Assembly (NCBI GenBank): GCA_014379305.1
Contig: JACMMB010000182.1
Location: 1 to 7,205, forward strand
Direction of reading: 5' to 3'
DNA from: Akkermansiaceae bacterium
GTDB lineage: Bacteria > Verrucomicrobiota > Verrucomicrobiia > Verrucomicrobiales > Akkermansiaceae
Length of the DNA: 7,205 nt
Both the position numbers and the translations under genes were made by a program. Each line of letters starts with the position of its first letter. Position 1 is the first letter of the stretch. This document shows, one piece after another, positions 1-5,593 of this stretch. A model generated the notes under the pieces. That model made no database searches and was not told where the DNA came from. It saw only the letters and a list, made by a program, of their open reading frames with translations.

Positions 1-1276
1 CCGGGGCGAGGCTTTCGCGGCGGCGGGCGAGTTCGAGCATGGTTTCGGCATCGGCGAGGGCGGCGCGGAGGGTGCCGTGGCGATTTGACTGGATGGAGGC
101 ATCGAAGAGAAACCAGGCGAAGGCATCGATGGCTTCCGGCCAGTCGGGCTCGAGAGCGAGGATTTCCCGGTAGCCTTTGCGGGCGGCATCCCAATCGCCT
201 TTGGTGGCGTGGAATTGGGCGGCTTTGAGGACGGGCTGGAGGCCGCGGCGGTAGCGCTCGCGGTCCATTTGCTTGGCGGCTTTGAGGCTTTCAAGGAGGG
301 CGGGCCGTTGTTTTTCCTCGTAGGCGAGGGCGGCATCGACGCTTTCATCCTCAAGGATACGGGTCATTTCCGAGAGGATGGGGGTGGCTTGGCCGGCGGC
401 GAAGAGATCGGAAAGGCGGGCGGCGAGGTCATCGATGCGGGCGCGGCGGGAGGCGTGGGCGGCTTGGGCTGTGTCGCGGAGCTTCTCGCGGTCGGCGGAT
501 TTCGTGGCGCGGTCGGCGGCGGCGAGTTCTGCGTGGAGGGTGCGCTCGGAGGACTCGGCGAGGCGGGAGCGGAGGCCGGCGGGATCGATTTTCTGGGCGG
601 CGACGAGTTGTTCCTGGCCTTTGACGATGGTCTGCTGGCCGCGCTGGAGGAGGTGGATGCCGCCGTAGATGCCGGCGAGGACGAGCAGGAGGATGGCGAA
701 GGCTTTGAGGCCGAGGTGGCGGTTGCGGATGACTTCGGTTTTCAGTGCGGCGTGGTCCTGCTTGAGGGCGAGGACCTGCTCCTGGAGGGCGAGGATGCGG
801 AGGCGGATTTCCGCGTGATCGGCGGGTTTTTCGCGGAGGTGGGGATCATCGAAGAGGAGGGTGCGGTGGGCTTGCTGGAGGGCGCGCTTTTCCGCTGGCT
901 CGGTGTCCGGCTCCTCATCGTAGGGGAAATTTTCGGGACAGATGAAGGTGTAAACGCGGAAGTGATCGTCCCCGCGCTCTTCCTGGAGCTGGCGGCCGAG
1001 GTGATACTCGATCTGGGTGTAGCTGCGGCGCGGCTGGCCGGAAGGGAGGCTGGCGAGGTCTGGCTCGGCACCGTAACGCATGCCGCAGATGTGGATGAGG
1101 GCCTGGCAATCGCCGATTTTCCCGCGCAGCATGTTGGTGACGGTGCGGGCGTCGGGCTCGAAGTTCGCCTGCTCGACGGGGTGGCAGTTGATGGTGAGGA
1201 GGGCTTCCTTGATGATCTGGCGCACGCCCCGCAAATCGCCGGAGGTGGCGGAGATGAAGATCTTGGGAGGATGCAT
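1..1276 (-). CDS. DUF4062 domain protein with coiled coil, one TM helix and TPR-like region (3' end outside window)
   Basis: Reading the minus strand from the ATG at 1276-1274 gives 425 codons with no stop up to the window edge, so the C-terminus is missing. Residues about 4-115 look like DUF4062: an N-terminal strand KIFISATSGDL, then CQALIHICGMRYG, then SYTQIEYHLG, the order seen in this TIR-like, nucleotide-hydrolase-like fold. Residues about 155-182 are a heptad-like helix (ILALQEQVLALK). Residues about 189-210 are one hydrophobic segment (AFAILLLVLAGIYGG), followed by a long charged Ala/Arg-rich helical region. Residues about 351-385 resemble a TPR unit (GDWDAARKGYREILALEPDW). No P-loop ATPase motif is visible. 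In the family, DUF4062 often sits at the N-terminus of STAND or TPR proteins linked to signalling and sometimes defence; the role here is unknown. Codons end overwhelmingly in C (GCC, CTC, CGC), unlike the neighbouring genes. No Shine-Dalgarno is seen before the ATG. The gene lies 47 bp after the DUF433 gene and may share its transcript. Confidence 0.85.
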   Translation of the reverse strand, partial: MHPPKIFISATSGDLRGVRQIIKEALLTINCHPVEQANFEPDARTVTNMLRGKIGDCQALIHICGMRYGAEPDLASLPSGQPRRSYTQIEYHLGRQLQEERGDDHFRVYTFICPENFPYDEEPDTEPAEKRALQQAHRTLLFDDPHLREKPADHAEIRLRILALQEQVLALKQDHAALKTEVIRNRHLGLKAFAILLLVLAGIYGGIHLLQRGQQTIVKGQEQLVAAQKIDPAGLRSRLAESSERTLHAELAAADRATKSADREKLRDTAQAAHASRRARIDDLAARLSDLFAAGQATPILSEMTRILEDESVDAALAYEEKQRPALLESLKAAKQMDRERYRRGLQPVLKAAQFHATKGDWDAARKGYREILALEPDWPEAIDAFAWFLFDASIQSNRHGTLRAALADAETMLELARRRESLAP

Positions 1277-1323
1277 GGCGGGAGGATTTTTTTGGAGATG
1301 AATGCGCCAGCTAAGTGAGGGCT

Positions 1324-1554
1324 TCAGAGTTTCAGGGACTGCGCGGCAAACTGGATGCATGCCTGCAAGTCCTGGCGATCCAAATCAGGAAATTCAGCCA
1401 AGACGTCTTCAAATGAATCACCGCCTGCAAGGTATTCCAATATGGACTCTACCGGATAACGCAGGCCGCGAATCGTCGGCTTCCCATGGCAAATGGCGGG
1501 GTCGATGGTGATCCGGTTCAACAGCGTCTGATGCTCCGTAGTGGTAAGAGTCAT
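1324..1554 (-). CDS. DUF433 family protein (putative antitoxin-like)
   Basis: A complete 76-residue protein. Residues about 13-65 match the DUF433 pattern well: RITIDPAICHGKPTIRG, then a short helix-rich part (VESILEYLAGG) and DVLAEFPDLDRQDLQACIQFA, which resembles the helix-turn-helix-like end of the family. DUF433 proteins are about 75-110 residues long and are often antitoxins next to a DUF5615 (PIN-like) toxin. No such toxin is present here: the next gene downstream on the same strand is the DUF4062 gene after 47 bp, and upstream lies the divergent 2-oxoacid dehydrogenase operon. The antitoxin role is therefore an inference from the family and may not hold for this orphan. Codon use is mixed, in contrast to the C-ending bias of the DUF4062 gene. 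The ATG at 1554 is the only reasonable start; no Shine-Dalgarno precedes it. Confidence 0.85.
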   Translation of the reverse strand: MTLTTTEHQTLLNRITIDPAICHGKPTIRGLRYPVESILEYLAGGDSFEDVLAEFPDLDRQDLQACIQFAAQSLKL

Positions 1555-1560
1555 GGGCGG

Positions 1561-1573
1561 ATCGTAGCGCGAT
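1561..1573. repeat. Short inverted repeat ATCG-N5-CGAT before the DUF433 start
   Basis: ATCG at 1561-1564 and CGAT at 1570-1573 are inverted copies around five bases. They overlap the proposed -10 box of the DUF433 gene, which is where an autoregulatory operator would be expected. Four-base arms arise often by chance, so this is only a candidate. Confidence 0.2.
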
Positions 1574-1589
1574 GGGGAAAATGCTGCAA
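1561..1589 (-). promoter_or_regulatory. Possible sigma-70-like promoter for the DUF433 gene
   Basis: On the minus strand, TTGCAG (1589-1584) and TACGAT (1566-1561) are separated by 17 bases. The second box matches TATAAT at 4 of 6 positions, the first matches TTGACA only in its TTG core. The -10-like box ends 6 bases before the ATG, so transcription would start at or next to the start codon and give a leaderless or nearly leaderless mRNA, which would fit the absence of a Shine-Dalgarno. This rests on sequence resemblance only and could be chance. Confidence 0.25.
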
Positions 1590-1591
1590 TA

Positions 1592-1602
1592 GCGGTTTCC
1601 GC
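1592..1602. repeat. Perfect inverted repeat GCGG-TTT-CCGC in the divergent region
   Basis: GCGG (1592-1595) and CCGC (1599-1602) flank TTT in the 156-bp space between the divergent DUF433 and E1 alpha genes. It lies just upstream of the proposed -35 box of the DUF433 gene. It could be an operator or a small hairpin; there is no following T-run to make it a terminator. The rest of 1603-1710 shows no convincing promoter or Rex-type site for the plus-strand operon. Confidence 0.25.
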
Positions 1603-1710
1603 GCAGGCGGGGCAAATGAGTTGCGTTGGTGGAATGCGGTTGCAGGGGATGGGCGGGGCGTTTTAGCCTCACGGGTGTTCGCTACGTATGAAAAACCCTA
1701 TGGCAATGGA

Positions 1711-2703
1711 ATGCCGGTGGACGGTGATTTTTTACGTGAGGCTTTCAGGTCGATGCTGAGGGCGAGGATTCTGGAGAACAAGCTTTCGAGTTTATACAAG
1801 GCGGGGAAAATCGTGGGCGGGGTCTATCTCGGGCGCGGGCAGGAGGCGATCAGCGCGGCGCTGGGTGCTTCGTTGATTCAGGGAAAAGATTGTTACGCGC
1901 CGCTGATCAGGGATCAGGCGGGGCGGACAGCGTTCGGGGAGGCGATGATTGATTGTACGCGGACGTATTTGGGTTCGGTGGAGGGGCCGATGCGGGGTCG
2001 GGATGGGAATATCCATCGGGGCAGGCCGGAGATGGGGATGCCGGCGATGATTTCACATCTGGGGGCGCAGGTTTCGGTGATTGCGGGGATGTTGTTTGCG
2101 AAGCGGCTGAAAGGGACGCTTGATGGGAGTGTGGGGGCGACTTCGGTGGGGGATGGGGCGACATCGACGGGTGCGTTTCATGAGGGACTGAATTTAGCGG
2201 CGGTGGAGAAGCTGCCTTTGGTGATTGTGGTGGCGAACAATCAGTTCGCATACTCGACGCCGAATCACCGGCAGTTTGCATGCGGGGATTTGGTGGAGCG
2301 GGCGAGTGGTTACGGGGTGGTGGGATACTCGGTGGACGGGACGGATTTGCTGGCTTGTGCGGGGGTGGTCGGGGAGGCGGTGAAGCGGGCGAGGGAGGGC
2401 GGCGGGCCGCAGATGGTGGTCGCGCATTTGTTGAGACTGGCGGGACATGGCGAGCATGACGACGGCTCGTATGTGCCGAGTTCGGCCCGGACCGGGCACT
2501 ACGGGCGCGACTGCATCGAGGTGGCGATGCGGCAATTGGTGGAGGCCGGGTATGCGACTGTGGATGAGATTTTTTCCTGGCAGGAGGAGAGCGCCGAGGA
2601 GGTGCAGAAAGCGGTGGCGCAGGCGCAGCAGGAACCATCGCCCGATCCGTATCGCGAGGACTGGACCGCGCTCTCGACGAAATTCCCAGCATCAACAACG
2701 TGA
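1711..2703 (+). CDS. 2-oxoacid dehydrogenase E1 component, alpha subunit (pyruvate or branched-chain type)
   Basis: With beta, this subunit forms the thiamine-diphosphate enzyme that decarboxylates a 2-oxoacid and reductively acylates the lipoyl group of E2. From the ATG at 1711 it has 330 residues, normal for the family. It begins directly with the usual first helix (LREAFRSMLRARILENKL) and then GGVYLGRGQEAIS. The TPP/Mg2+ motif is intact: GDG at 147-149, then 26 residues, then NN at 176-177. The conserved loop RLAGHGEHDD is at 242-251. The reading frame is open back to 1486, but that part crosses the opposite-strand DUF433 gene and has no family resemblance, so I prefer 1711; a GTG at 1675 is a less likely alternative. 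The stop overlaps the beta start. Substrate is uncertain: the sequence fits both pdhA-like and bkdA-like proteins, and the downstream rex gene slightly favours pyruvate. Codons often end in G (GCG, GGG, CGG). Confidence 0.9.
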   Translation: MPVDGDFLREAFRSMLRARILENKLSSLYKAGKIVGGVYLGRGQEAISAALGASLIQGKDCYAPLIRDQAGRTAFGEAMIDCTRTYLGSVEGPMRGRDGNIHRGRPEMGMPAMISHLGAQVSVIAGMLFAKRLKGTLDGSVGATSVGDGATSTGAFHEGLNLAAVEKLPLVIVVANNQFAYSTPNHRQFACGDLVERASGYGVVGYSVDGTDLLACAGVVGEAVKRAREGGGPQMVVAHLLRLAGHGEHDDGSYVPSSARTGHYGRDCIEVAMRQLVEAGYATVDEIFSWQEESAEEVQKAVAQAQQEPSPDPYREDWTALSTKFPASTT

Positions 2704-3665
2704 GTGTGACTTATATCGATGCGATCCGCGAGGCTCAGGAGAAGGTGCTCCGTGAGGACGGGCGGGTGTTTCTTTACGGTCAGGATATCGCAAGGTTCGG
2801 CGGCGCATTCAAGGCGACGAAGGGCCTGGCGGAGGAGTTTCCGGGGCGGGTTTTCGACTGTCCGATTTCCGAGGATGCGATGATCGGGCTGGCTGTCGGC
2901 GCGGCGATCGAGGGGATGAGGCCGATTATCGAGATGCAGTTCGCGGATTTTTCATCGATCGCTTTCAATCAGATTGTGAATCAGGCGGCGACGCATTTTT
3001 ACCGCACTGGGATGCCGGTTCCGATCGTGGTGAGACTGCCATCAGGCGGCACGCCCGGGTCGGGGCCATTTCATAGCCAGAGCATGGAGGGGATTTATGC
3101 GCAGTATCCCGGGCTGGTGGTGGTGACGCCGGCGACGGTCTCCGATGCCTATCACATGCTGATCGAGTCGGTGAAACTGGATGATCCGGTGCTTTTTTTC
3201 GAGCATAAGTTTTTGTATCGCTGGCTGAAGGCGAAGTCGATCAACGGGGATGGCTTGCCGATCGGGCAGGCGCGGATTGCGAGGCCCGGCAAACATGCCA
3301 CGGTGGTGACTTACAGCGCGATGGTGCATGAGGCGGTGCGGGCGGCTGACAGGCTGCAAGCGGACGGGTGGGAAATCGAAGTGGTGGATTTGCGCTCGGT
3401 GAAGCCATTGGATTTGGATACGGTGCTGGCTTCGGTAGCGAGGACGGGGCGCCTGCTTGCGCTCGGTGAGGCGTTTCCGTGGGGAGGAGTGACTGCGGAG
3501 GTGGTGGCGAAGGTGACGGAGGAAGGATTTCACTTGCTTGATGCTCCGCCACAGCGTCTCAACGCGAGGGATACGCCGGTGCCTTACCATCCGAAGTTAT
3601 GGGCGGCGCACAGGCCGACGCCGGAATCGATTTGTGAGGCGCTGAGAAAATTACTGTCCTTCTAG
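2700..3665 (+). CDS. 2-oxoacid dehydrogenase E1 component, beta subunit
   Basis: A complete 321-residue partner of the alpha subunit, of normal family length. The N-terminal half is the transketolase-like pyrimidine-binding domain: LYGQDIARFGGAFKATKGL at 25-43 and the catalytic-glutamate region CPISEDAMIGLAVGAAIEG, with E58 aligning with the Glu that activates TPP. The FHSQSMEG segment at 124-131 carries the family's active-site histidine region. The C-terminal half is the transketolase C-terminal domain (VVTYSAMVHEA at 202-212, DLRSVKPLD at 230-238, then RDTPVPY at 290-296). FFEHKFLYR (166-174) resembles branched-chain and generic 2-oxoacid E1 beta proteins, so pyruvate specificity is not proven. 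It starts with GTG at 2700, and GTGA overlaps the stop of E1 alpha by four bases, which indicates translational coupling; no Shine-Dalgarno is visible. A second GTG at 2706 is possible. It ends 11 bases before the E2 gene. Confidence 0.92.
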   Translation: MSVTYIDAIREAQEKVLREDGRVFLYGQDIARFGGAFKATKGLAEEFPGRVFDCPISEDAMIGLAVGAAIEGMRPIIEMQFADFSSIAFNQIVNQAATHFYRTGMPVPIVVRLPSGGTPGSGPFHSQSMEGIYAQYPGLVVVTPATVSDAYHMLIESVKLDDPVLFFEHKFLYRWLKAKSINGDGLPIGQARIARPGKHATVVTYSAMVHEAVRAADRLQADGWEIEVVDLRSVKPLDLDTVLASVARTGRLLALGEAFPWGGVTAEVVAKVTEEGFHLLDAPPQRLNARDTPVPYHPKLWAAHRPTPESICEALRKLLSF

Positions 3666-3676
3666 CAAAAAACATT

Positions 3677-4909
3677 ATGCCCATCGTCCCCATTTTGATG
3701 CCACAGCTCGGAGAATCCATCGCCGAAGCCACGGTGATACGCCTCGGTGTGGCGGTTGGAGATTCCGTGAAAACCGATCAGGAGATTATCGAGGTCGAAA
3801 CCAACAAGGCGGTCATGGGGGTGACAACCCTGTGTGACGGATTGGTGGCTGAGATTCGGGCGCTGGAGGGGATATCGTATTCGGTAGGTTCGCTGCTGGG
3901 CTTGTTGGAAGTGACCGAGGAGGAAGTCGCGCGCACCGGGGTTGATACCTTGGAAAGCCTGGAGGGGAAAAAGAACAGCCAGACCGAATCATCGTCCGTT
4001 GAGACGGAGAATCTGCATTTCGCGATCGATGGGGATTCTTATGAAGAAGATCCGAGCATTATTCCGACGGTCAAGGGCTTGCCGGTGCCGACCGGGGTGA
4101 TGGGAGCGCATTATATTTCACCGAGAATGAGGGCCAGGATGGACGACATGGGACTGCGTGAAGCGGATATCTCGGCGGTGGCTGGAACGGGTGCGGGCGG
4201 ACGTGTCACGGTGGAGGACTTGGAGCGATTTTTGGATTATCTAGAGGCGTGGCCGAGTGTGGCGGCCTCGCCGATGAGGCTGGCGGTGGCGGACGCCATG
4301 AGACGGAGCTGGACGCGGCCCTTGGCGACGGTTGGATTGCCGGTATTACTGGACCGGGCCTTGGAGCATCGCCGGGCGCAATCGCCGAAGCCGGGACTGA
4401 CGTTGTATTTGCTGCGGGCGTTTGCGCTGGCATTGAAGGAGCAGCCAATGACGGCGGGGTATTTGATTGGCGAAAAAGTGGTGCACCCGAGGTCGTTTGA
4501 TATCGGCGTGGCGGTGCAGGTCGAGGACGGGGTCGTGGTTCCGACCGTACGGAAGGTGGATCAGAAGTCGTTGTCGGATTTGGTTTCGGAATATGACGAT
4601 CTGGTGGATCGGGCGAGACGCAGGCGTCTAACGGAGGATGACACCAGAGGGGGAATTGCGACGGTGACGAATTTCGGAACCTTTGGACTAACGACCGGGA
4701 CACCGATTCCACTGCCTAATGAAACGCTGATTCTGGGTATTGGAGCAGGGGTGAAAAAACCGGTTTGGAGCGATCAGGTAGAGGCCTTCGTGCCCGCGAC
4801 CGAGGCTGAGTTATTGCTGACTTTCGACCATCGGGTGGTTGATGGAGGCGGGGCGGGGATGCTGCTGAAGCGGGTTGCAACCTTGTTGCAACAACCGGAG
4901 AATTTGTAA
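3677..4909 (+). CDS. Dihydrolipoamide acyltransferase (E2) of the 2-oxoacid dehydrogenase complex
   Basis: E2 forms the core of the complex and transfers the acyl group from lipoamide to CoA. The 410 residues show the full E2 order: one lipoyl domain (about 4-80) with the attachment lysine K44 in VETNKAVMG; a linker (about 81-143); the peripheral subunit-binding domain (about 146-187, ISPRMRARMDDMGL and GTGAGGRVTVEDL); and the catalytic acyltransferase domain (about 197-410) ending in the active-site motif DHRVVDGGGAG with H385 and D389. Unusual points: the lipoyl motif has Asn where ETDKA is common; the first linker is Ser/Glu/Asp-rich rather than Ala/Pro-rich; the second linker is only about ten residues. 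It starts at ATG 3677 after an A-rich spacer with no clear Shine-Dalgarno, and its TAA directly abuts the rex GTG. The acyl substrate cannot be decided from sequence. No E3 (dihydrolipoamide dehydrogenase) gene follows, so E3 must be encoded elsewhere. Confidence 0.93.
   Translation: MPIVPILMPQLGESIAEATVIRLGVAVGDSVKTDQEIIEVETNKAVMGVTTLCDGLVAEIRALEGISYSVGSLLGLLEVTEEEVARTGVDTLESLEGKKNSQTESSSVETENLHFAIDGDSYEEDPSIIPTVKGLPVPTGVMGAHYISPRMRARMDDMGLREADISAVAGTGAGGRVTVEDLERFLDYLEAWPSVAASPMRLAVADAMRRSWTRPLATVGLPVLLDRALEHRRAQSPKPGLTLYLLRAFALALKEQPMTAGYLIGEKVVHPRSFDIGVAVQVEDGVVVPTVRKVDQKSLSDLVSEYDDLVDRARRRRLTEDDTRGGIATVTNFGTFGLTTGTPIPLPNETLILGIGAGVKKPVWSDQVEAFVPATEAELLLTFDHRVVDGGGAGMLLKRVATLLQQPENL
4874..4892 (+). 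repeat. Hairpin-capable tandem palindrome upstream of rex
   Basis: The self-complementary octamer GTTGCAAC occurs at 4874-4881 and again at 4885-4892, separated by CTT. The copies are 11 bp apart, about one helical turn. In RNA they can pair as an 8-bp stem with a 3-base loop. The element sits inside the last codons of E2, five bases before the GGAG that probably serves rex and 18 bases before its GTG. It could be a repressor site, an mRNA structure tuning rex translation or protecting RNA ends, or a by-product of the encoded residues. Confidence 0.5.
4897..4900 (+). promoter_or_regulatory. Ribosome binding site of rex (GGAG)
   Basis: GGAG lies nine bases before the GTG at 4910, inside the E2 coding end. 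It is the only convincing Shine-Dalgarno-like sequence before a gene in this window and supports GTG 4910 over the later GTGs at 4922 and 4952 as the rex start. Confidence 0.5.
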
Positions 4910-5563
4910 GTGAAACGAGCAGTGGACGCTGAGACGGAAAGATCGGACAAGGTGGATATACCAAAGAAGGCGATCTACCGTTTGTCCATCTATCATCGCT
5001 GCCTGCAAAAGCTGAAGGACAATGGACAGGCCACGGTTAGCTCGACGACATTGGCAAAGGCCGCAGGGGTCAAGCCGGCGCAGCTAAGAAAGGATCTGGG
5101 CTATATCGGACAATTCGGAACCCGAGGTCTGGGCTATCCAGTGGGGGTAATGCTGGCGACGATTCGCGAGGCTTTAGGGCGAGAGCATTTGCAGCCGGTG
5201 ATTCTGGTTGGTGCGGGAAATCTGGGGTCGGCTCTGTTGCGCTATCACGGATTCCAAAAAGAGGGTTTCGAGGTAGTGGCCGCGTTCGACGCCCAGCCCG
5301 AGGTGGCACGGGCGCGGGAGTTTAAAATACCGGTTCATGATGTTTCCGAATTGGAGGAATTTGTGATTGCACACGAGGTCAAGCTGGCGATTTTGTGTGT
5401 TCCGATTGGTCCGGCCCAGGAGGTTGTGAACCGGCTGGTGTCCTGCGGCATCCAAGGGATCCTGAACTTTTCCCCAATCATGTTGGAGGTGCCGGTGAAT
5501 GTGACCGTTAACAATGTGGATCTAGCGCTTGAGCTGGAGCACTTGGGTTATTTTATCCGATAA
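4910..5563 (+). CDS. rex: Redox-sensing transcriptional repressor Rex
   Basis: Rex is a cytoplasmic homodimeric repressor that binds DNA when NAD+ is high and lets go when NADH rises. The 217-residue protein has both expected parts. The N-terminal winged helix (about 17-90) carries IPKKAIYRLSIYHR and the recognition-helix region KPAQLRKDLGYIGQFGTRGLGY, close to the Rex consensus. The Rossmann domain (about 95-200) starts with VILVGAGNLGSALL, giving GxGxxG at 101-106, with the acidic residue D127 ending the second strand (VVAAFD). The C-terminal helix LALELEHLGYFIR is the Rex domain-swap helix. It starts with GTG directly after the E2 stop, with GGAG nine bases upstream, and is the last gene of the dehydrogenase operon. 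This placement suggests feedback of redox state on an NADH-producing complex. I found no full Rex operator (TTGTGA-type palindrome) before the operon, so autoregulation is an inference. Confidence 0.95.
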   Translation: MKRAVDAETERSDKVDIPKKAIYRLSIYHRCLQKLKDNGQATVSSTTLAKAAGVKPAQLRKDLGYIGQFGTRGLGYPVGVMLATIREALGREHLQPVILVGAGNLGSALLRYHGFQKEGFEVVAAFDAQPEVARAREFKIPVHDVSELEEFVIAHEVKLAILCVPIGPAQEVVNRLVSCGIQGILNFSPIMLEVPVNVTVNNVDLALELEHLGYFIR

Positions 5564-5593
5564 GGCGGTTTAGGTGAAGTTGGCTACCGGGTA

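Noticed and set aside
1276..1309. TGGCG-N24-CGCCA hairpin around the DUF4062 start region
   Set aside because: Only a 5-bp stem with a 24-base loop; too weak to separate from chance in GC-rich DNA.
209..1318. Long plus-strand open frame of 369 codons rich in Gly, Ala and Glu
   Set aside because: It is the codon-aligned antisense of the DUF4062 gene. Because that gene uses C-ending codons and almost no TTA, CTA or TCA, the opposite frame lacks stops. The translation has low complexity and resembles no family.
1486..1710. N-terminal extension of E1 alpha to the ATG at 1486
   Set aside because: The added 75 residues overlap the opposite-strand DUF433 gene, show no family resemblance, and E1 alpha proteins begin close to the helix encoded just after 1711.
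1646..1710. Promoter for the dehydrogenase operon
   Set aside because: The best pair, TTGCAG at 1640-1645 with TAGCCT or TTAGCC 17-18 bases later, matches the -10 consensus too poorly to report.
5361..5376. TTGTGATTGCACACGA inside rex as a Rex operator
   Set aside because: The arms are two bases too close compared with the known Rex consensus, one arm has a mismatch, and the site is internal to the gene. A single TTGTGAA at 5424-5430 has no second arm.
5564..5593. Rho-independent terminator between rex and the SHD1 gene
   Set aside because: No GC-rich stem followed by a T-run is visible on either strand in the 30-bp convergent gap; only a 4-base GCTA/TAGC pairing reaching into the coding end.
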